A DNA stretch of 64,000 nt from Shimia abyssi (GTDB taxonomy: Bacteria > Pseudomonadota > Alphaproteobacteria > Rhodobacterales > Rhodobacteraceae). The translations under genes were made by a program, and so were the position numbers. This document shows, piece after piece, positions 59,461 to 64,000 of this stretch (positions are counted from its first letter, which is position 1; every line of letters begins with the position of its first letter). The notes under the pieces were generated by a model. It saw only the letters and a program-made list of their open reading frames with translations. It had not been told where the DNA came from and ran no database searches. The DNA lies in NCBI RefSeq assembly GCF_003014475.1, contig NZ_PYGJ01000002.1:186001-250000 (forward strand), in the 5' to 3' direction.

Positions 59461-60294
59461 ATGATCCCAGCTAATTTTGAATACCATCGGCCGTCAGAAA
59501 TCTCTGCCGCAATTGGTATCATTCAGCAACATGGAGACGAGGCGCGCGTGGTCGCCGGGGGTCACAGCCTGATCCCGATGATGAAACTGCGAATGGCCGA
59601 AATGGGTCACCTTGTAGATCTTCAGGACATAGAGGAACTCAAAGGTATCGAATTCTCCGATAGCTCTGTCGTTATGGGGGCAATGACAACCCAGCATGAG
59701 CTGATCGACAACGCCGACCTTGCCTCGCGTCTACCCATCTTGCGCGAAGCCGCTCTGCAAATCGCCGACCCGCAGGTTCGTTATATGGGTACCGTCGGCG
59801 GGAATGTCGCTAACGGCGATCCGGGTAACGACATGCCGGGCTTGATGCAGTGCCTCAATGCCACCTTCGAAGTTGTCGGCCCCGATGGCAGGCGCTCTAT
59901 CCCTGCCCGTGATTTTTACGAAGCTGCGTATTTCACCGCGCGCGAAGATGAGGAAATCTTGACCAAGATTTCCATTCCTGTACCCGCTACCGGAACCGGC
60001 TACGCCTATGAAAAACAAAAACGCAAAATTGGTGACTACGCCACTGCCGCCTCTGCGGTCATGATCGGGAACGGTGCCGCATCAATTGCAATGACAAACT
60101 TGTCCGACACGCCAATCTGGTCTGAGGCCGCTGGCACTGCCCTCGCCGCCGGTGATGTCGACGGCGCCGTCGCCGCCGCCCTGGATGCCATTGACCCGCA
60201 AGAGGACATGCGCGGCCCTGTCGAATTCAAGAAACATGTGGCCGGCGTTATTCTACGCCGCGCCATCGCCCGCGCTCAAAGCCGCGTCGGGTAA
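59461..60294 (+). CDS. coxM: aerobic CO dehydrogenase medium (FAD) subunit
   Basis: A 277-residue FAD-binding subunit of the molybdenum hydroxylase family. AGGHS (residues 32-36) and TVGGNVANGDPGND (from residue 111) are the two FAD-binding motifs conserved in CoxM. It passes electrons from the iron-sulfur subunit to the respiratory chain. The ATG at 59461 follows GGGAGGAAC. Upstream codons to 59332 cross the repeats and lack a ribosome site. It is the first gene of coxMSL. Confidence 0.92.
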   Translation: MIPANFEYHRPSEISAAIGIIQQHGDEARVVAGGHSLIPMMKLRMAEMGHLVDLQDIEELKGIEFSDSSVVMGAMTTQHELIDNADLASRLPILREAALQIADPQVRYMGTVGGNVANGDPGNDMPGLMQCLNATFEVVGPDGRRSIPARDFYEAAYFTAREDEEILTKISIPVPATGTGYAYEKQKRKIGDYATAASAVMIGNGAASIAMTNLSDTPIWSEAAGTALAAGDVDGAVAAALDAIDPQEDMRGPVEFKKHVAGVILRRAIARAQSRVG

Positions 60295-60306
60295 GGGAGA
60301 AATACC

Positions 60307-60801
60307 ATGAGCAAAATGCACGTCAAACTGAACCTCAACGGCGAAGAAGTTGAAGGTCTGGCAGAGCCACGCACCCTTCTGATCCACTTCTTGCGCGAGA
60401 ACCTTAAGGTAACCGGCCCACATATCGGATGCGAAACCTCGCATTGTGGCGCCTGCACTGTCGATATCGACGGCAAGTCTGTAAAATCCTGCACCGTTTT
60501 TGTCGGGCAAGTGAACGGCAAAGACGTCACTACAGTCGAGGGACTCGTGAATGATGACGGCTCACTCGGCATTATTCAGGAAATGTTCCGTGAACATCAC
60601 GGTCTGCAGTGCGGCTTCTGCACCCCCGGTATGATTACCCGCGCGCATCGGTTGCTTCAGGAGAATCCAAACCCAACCGAGAAAGATATCCGCTTTGGCA
60701 TGGCTGGCAATCTCTGCCGCTGCACTGGATACCAGAACATCGTCAAGGCAATCGCGGCATCCGCCGACATGATGAACGCTCAAAAGGAGGCAGCGGAATG
60801 A
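60307..60801 (+). CDS. coxS: aerobic CO dehydrogenase small ([2Fe-2S]) subunit
   Basis: A 164-residue protein with two [2Fe-2S] clusters. The plant-type cluster uses Cys42, Cys47, Cys50 and Cys62 ([16 protein letters not shown]), and the second uses Cys102, Cys105, Cys137 and Cys139 (CGFCTPGM and CRCTGYQ). It wires the Mo-Cu site in CoxL to the flavin in CoxM. It lies 12 bases after coxM and overlaps coxL as ATGA. Confidence 0.95.
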   Translation: MSKMHVKLNLNGEEVEGLAEPRTLLIHFLRENLKVTGPHIGCETSHCGACTVDIDGKSVKSCTVFVGQVNGKDVTTVEGLVNDDGSLGIIQEMFREHHGLQCGFCTPGMITRAHRLLQENPNPTEKDIRFGMAGNLCRCTGYQNIVKAIAASADMMNAQKEAAE

Positions 60802-63218
60802 AGGACGAAGTACCCACCACCGAAGAACGCGTCGCCAACCTCAAGGGCATGGGCTCATCGCGCAAACGTGTCGAAGATGTCCGCTTTACCCAAGGCCGGG
60901 GCAACTATGTCGACGATATCAAACTCGACGGCATGTTGTTTGGCGATTTTGTACGTTCTCCCTATGCCCACGCGCGTGTCACCACGATCCACACTGAAGA
61001 AGCAATGAAGGTTCCCGGCGTGCTTGCCGTGATCACCGCAGCCGACCTCGAACCACTCGGCCTGCATTGGATGCCAACGCTGGCCGGAGACAAGCAGATG
61101 GTTCTGGCTGACGGCAAAGTGCTGTTTCAGGGACAGGAAGTCGCCTTTGTTGTCGCAACCGACCGTTACGCCGCCGCCGATGGCGTTGAAGCCGTCGAAG
61201 TGGATTACGAAGAACTGCCCGTCGTCGTGGACCCTTTCAAGGCAATGGAACCGGACGCCCCCGTGCTGCGCGAAGACCTCGAAGGCCAGACCGAAGGTGC
61301 GCACGGCCCGCGTCGCCATCACAATCACATCTTCACGTGGGAACAGGGAGACAAAGACGCGACCGAAGCCGTTATGGCCGAGGCAGACGTTGTTGCCGAA
61401 GAGATGATCTACTACCACCGTACCCACCCCAGCCCGCTGGAAACCTGCGGCTCGGTGGCATCGATGGACAAGGTGACAGGCAAGCTGACCCTTTGGGGCA
61501 CATTCCAGGCCCCTCACGCGATCCGCACAGTGGTTTCCTTGATCTCTGGTATTGCCGAGCACAATATCCGTGTCATCTCACCCGATATCGGCGGCGGTTT
61601 TGGCAATAAGGTCGGCGCCTATGCGGGGTATGTCTGCTCGGTTGTCGCCTCAATTGTCACCGGCAAGCCCGTGAAATGGGTCGAAGACCGCATGGAAAAC
61701 CTTATGTCCACCGCCTTTGCGCGCGACTACTGGATGCAGGGAAAAATCGCGGCAACCAAGGAAGGCAAGATAACTGGCCTGTGGTGCCACACCACAGCAG
61801 ATCACGGCGGCTTTGACGCATGCGCCGACCCGACCAAGTTCCCGGCCGGTTTCATGAACATTTGCACCGGGTCCTATGACATCCCCACAGCCTATCTGGC
61901 GGTGGACGGGGTCTATACCAACAAGGCTCCGGGCGGCGTGGCATATCGCTGTTCGTTCCGAGTAACTGAGGCGGCCTATTTCATCGAGCGCATGATCGAA
62001 GTACTCGCGATCAAGTTGAACATGGACGCCGCCGAACTGCGCCGGATCAACTTTATCAAAAAAGAACAGTTCCCATATAACTCGGCTCTGGGTTGGGAAT
62101 ATGACTCGGGCGATTATCACACCGCTTGGGACAAGGCGCTCAATGCGGTTGGATATGACGACCTGCGCGCAGAACAGGCCCAACAGCTTGAAGATTTCAA
62201 GGCTGGCAAGACCCGCAGGCTTATGGGCATCGGACTGACACACTTCACCGAAATCGTCGGCGCCGGGCCAGTCAAAAACTGTGATATCCTAGGGCTTGGC
62301 ATGTTCGACAGTTGCGAAATTCGCATCCACCCCACAGGATCGGCGATCGCGCGCCTTGGCACAATCAGCCAAGGTCAGGGCCACGCCACAACCTTTGCCC
62401 AGATCATCGCTAGCGAGATCGGCATACCCGCCGATGACATCACACTGGAAGAAGGGGACACCGATACGGCACCGTATGGGCTTGGCACCTATGGCTCTCG
62501 TTCCACTCCGGTGGCCGGAGCGGCGACGGCCATGGCTGGACGCAAGATAAAGGCCAAGGCCCAGATGATCGCAGCGTATCTTCTTGAGGTGCATGACGAC
62601 GATGTCGAATTCGACGTGGATCGCTTTGTGGTCAAAGGCGCGCCAGAGCGGTTCAAGACGATGAAGGAGATCGCTTTTGCCGCCTATAATCAAGCTATTC
62701 CGGGTGTGGAACCAGGCCTTGAGGCGGTCAGCTACTATGACCCTCCCAACATGACCTATCCTTTCGGGGCCTATATCTGTGTGCTAGACATTGATGTGGA
62801 CACTGGCGAAGCAGAGGTACGCAAGTTCTATGCGCTGGATGATTGTGGCACGCGGATTAATCCGATGATCATCGAAGGGCAGGTACATGGCGGCCTGACC
62901 GAGGCACTGGCCATCGCGATGGGACAAGAGATTGCCTATGACGAAATGGGCAACAACAAATCTGCGACGTTGATGGACTTCTTTATCCCCACGTCTTGGG
63001 AAACGCCCAACTACGAAACCGATCACACCACCACCCCTAGCCCGCATCACCCGATCGGTGCCAAGGGTGTTGGCGAAAGTCCGAATGTCGGTGGCGTTCC
63101 TTGTTTCTCAAATGCGGTGCATGATGCGTTCCGCCCATTTGGGCTAACGCAGAGTCACATGCCCCATGACCATTGGCGCATCTGGAAGACGGCCAATGGC
63201 TTGGGGCTGCACAGCTGA
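60798..63218 (+). CDS. coxL: form I aerobic CO dehydrogenase large (Mo-Cu) subunit
   Basis: An 806-residue catalytic subunit. The form I signature AYRCSFR occupies residues 382-388, with Cys385 in the place of the copper-binding cysteine. That motif separates genuine CO dehydrogenases from form II homologues. [15 protein letters not shown] contributes to cofactor binding, and the C-terminal GAKGVGESP holds the glutamate near molybdenum. It oxidises CO to CO2 in the cytoplasm or at the inner membrane. The ATG at 60798 has AAAGGAGG before it. Confidence 0.96.
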   Translation: MKDEVPTTEERVANLKGMGSSRKRVEDVRFTQGRGNYVDDIKLDGMLFGDFVRSPYAHARVTTIHTEEAMKVPGVLAVITAADLEPLGLHWMPTLAGDKQMVLADGKVLFQGQEVAFVVATDRYAAADGVEAVEVDYEELPVVVDPFKAMEPDAPVLREDLEGQTEGAHGPRRHHNHIFTWEQGDKDATEAVMAEADVVAEEMIYYHRTHPSPLETCGSVASMDKVTGKLTLWGTFQAPHAIRTVVSLISGIAEHNIRVISPDIGGGFGNKVGAYAGYVCSVVASIVTGKPVKWVEDRMENLMSTAFARDYWMQGKIAATKEGKITGLWCHTTADHGGFDACADPTKFPAGFMNICTGSYDIPTAYLAVDGVYTNKAPGGVAYRCSFRVTEAAYFIERMIEVLAIKLNMDAAELRRINFIKKEQFPYNSALGWEYDSGDYHTAWDKALNAVGYDDLRAEQAQQLEDFKAGKTRRLMGIGLTHFTEIVGAGPVKNCDILGLGMFDSCEIRIHPTGSAIARLGTISQGQGHATTFAQIIASEIGIPADDITLEEGDTDTAPYGLGTYGSRSTPVAGAATAMAGRKIKAKAQMIAAYLLEVHDDDVEFDVDRFVVKGAPERFKTMKEIAFAAYNQAIPGVEPGLEAVSYYDPPNMTYPFGAYICVLDIDVDTGEAEVRKFYALDDCGTRINPMIIEGQVHGGLTEALAIAMGQEIAYDEMGNNKSATLMDFFIPTSWETPNYETDHTTTPSPHHPIGAKGVGESPNVGGVPCFSNAVHDAFRPFGLTQSHMPHDHWRIWKTANGLGLHS

Positions 63219-63243
63219 GTGCGGATTAACTGAGAGAGGTTTC

Positions 63244-63289
63244 GGATCGGCCTTTGGCCGATCCGACCGAAGCGGGGGCCAGCCCCCGC
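63244..63289. repeat. double hairpin and Rhodobacterales-type intergenic repeat after coxL
   Basis: CGGATCGGCC-ttt-GGCCGATCCG (63244-63266) is a perfect 10-base stem. GCGGGGGC-ca-GCCCCCGC (63272-63289) is a second. The following stretch ACCCCCGAAGTATTTCTGG leading into AAGATGAAG is one I recall as a common intergenic repeat in roseobacter genomes. It lies between coxL and coxD and may end or attenuate the coxL message. Confidence 0.6.
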
Positions 63290-63329
63290 ACCCCCGAAGT
63301 ATTTCTGGCAAGATGAAGAGAAGCGGCCC

Positions 63330-64000
63330 GTGACCCATTTGGAACTGCAAGGAAGTTTGAGCGCAACCGGCTATGTGGCCGATGAAAGCTTATCGATGGC
63401 GTTGCACTTGGCGCTTGCACTGGGCCGCCCACTTCTGATTGAGGGGCCCGCTGGTGTAGGAAAGACTGAAATTGCCAAGGCACTAGCCGAAATGCAGAGC
63501 ATCGAATTGATCCGTCTGCAGTGTTACGAGGGGCTGGATGCCTCGCACGCGATCTATGAATGGAATTACCAGCGCCAACTTCTCTCAATCCGGGCGGAAA
63601 ACACTTCTGAAGAAGAATTGTTTTCGGAAAAGTACCTGCTGAAACGTCCTCTTTTACATGCAATTTCGCGAGACAAGGCTCCGGTACTTCTGATCGACGA
63701 GATTGATCGGGCGGACGAAGAGTTCGAGGCATATCTTTTGGAAATTCTATCGGATTTCCAGATCACCATCCCGGAACTTGGCACGATCCACGCCAAGACA
63801 CGCCCGATTGTGATTCTAACGGCGAATGGCACCCGCGACCTCTCGGACGCGCTGCGCCGCCGCTGTCTTTATGTTTACGTCGACTATCCCGACCGTGACA
63901 GTGAGCTGGCAATTTTGCGAAAACGCGTGCCTCATGTCGAAGACCGACTCGCACGTCAGATTGTTGGCACCGTGCAGGCCATCCGCCGCGAAGATCTCGA
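63330..64000 (+). CDS. coxD: CoxD-type MoxR AAA+ ATPase, N-terminal part (runs off window)
   Basis: About 223 codons are visible, open to the window end. Walker A is EGPAGVGKTEIAKAL, Walker B PVLLIDEIDRADEE, and the MoxR-type NGTRDLSDALRRRCLY sensor region follows. CoxD is a chaperone that helps insert the [CuSMoO2] centre into CoxL. The start is the GTG at 63330, with GAAGAGAAGC upstream, which matches the usual N-terminus of the family. coxE and other maturation genes are expected to the right. Confidence 0.88.
   Translation, partial: MTHLELQGSLSATGYVADESLSMALHLALALGRPLLIEGPAGVGKTEIAKALAEMQSIELIRLQCYEGLDASHAIYEWNYQRQLLSIRAENTSEEELFSEKYLLKRPLLHAISRDKAPVLLIDEIDRADEEFEAYLLEILSDFQITIPELGTIHAKTRPIVILTANGTRDLSDALRRRCLYVYVDYPDRDSELAILRKRVPHVEDRLARQIVGTVQAIRREDL

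Noticed and set aside
60609-60797. Longer N-terminus for CoxL
   Set aside because: The extra codons lie inside coxS in another frame. The ATGA overlap with AAAGGAGG at 60798 is clearly the start.
1-64000. CRISPR arrays, rRNA genes and intact insertion sequences
   Set aside because: No regularly spaced direct repeats with unique spacers, no rRNA-like sequence and no transposase-like protein were seen in the window.

Overview
The window looks like DNA from an alphaproteobacterium of the Rhodobacterales (marine Roseobacter group). The evidence is moderately GC-rich coding DNA, several TRAP transporters, a heterotetrameric sarcosine-oxidase-type operon, an HpsN-type sulfonate dehydrogenase, form I CO dehydrogenase genes, and a VirD2/TraG mobilisation module of the kind found on roseobacter plasmids and integrative elements. 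No species is claimed.

Layout. (1) 1-5493, minus strand: mobilisation end of an element, with a truncated TraG/VirD4 coupling protein, a VirD2-like relaxase, a MobC-like protein, three small proteins and ArdC, flanked by palindrome-rich non-coding DNA that may hold oriT. (2) 5494-19669: soxBDAG plus an Ldh-type dehydrogenase, a DHDPS-family enzyme, an enolase-superfamily enzyme, a DadA-type oxidase, a 36-codon ORF and a TRAP transporter, all minus strand, with a LacI regulator on plus. Near-identical LacI-type palindromes lie in front of soxB and between the TRAP genes and lacI, so this is probably one regulon for an N-methylated amino or imino acid. (3) 19889-28459: sugar-acid operon with a DHDPS-family enzyme, ketoglutarate-semialdehyde dehydrogenase, a XylX-like dehydratase, an RraA-like protein, two SDRs, a diketo-acid hydrolase and an aminotransferase, with a divergent Lrp regulator. 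(4) 28710-37434: ribose/fructose-type ABC transporter with a ROK regulator, two kinases, class II aldolase and an intracellular GH32-like enzyme. (5) 37844-40868: a small protein, hipBA with three evenly spaced operators, and a helix-turn-helix protein.

At 41119-41165 lies the 3' half of a tRNA-Cys gene. It reads as the distal attachment site of the element to its left. Directly to its right are remnants of another element: an integrase C-terminus, an HNH endonuclease fragment and an interrupted phage protease. This suggests tandem insertion at one tRNA gene.

From 42575 on, ordinary-looking catabolic loci follow. They are an IclR-regulated cluster for dihydroxypropanesulfonate (GMC oxidoreductase, TRAP transporter, DUF475/TerC-like membrane protein, HpsN, UspA), a LacI-regulated sugar or polyol ABC cluster with a Gfo/Idh dehydrogenase and a TIM-barrel isomerase, and coxMSL-coxD for aerobic CO oxidation, which runs off the right end. 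The theme is scavenging of marine organic solutes, with much of it (regions 2-4) apparently carried as cargo on a mobilisable element.
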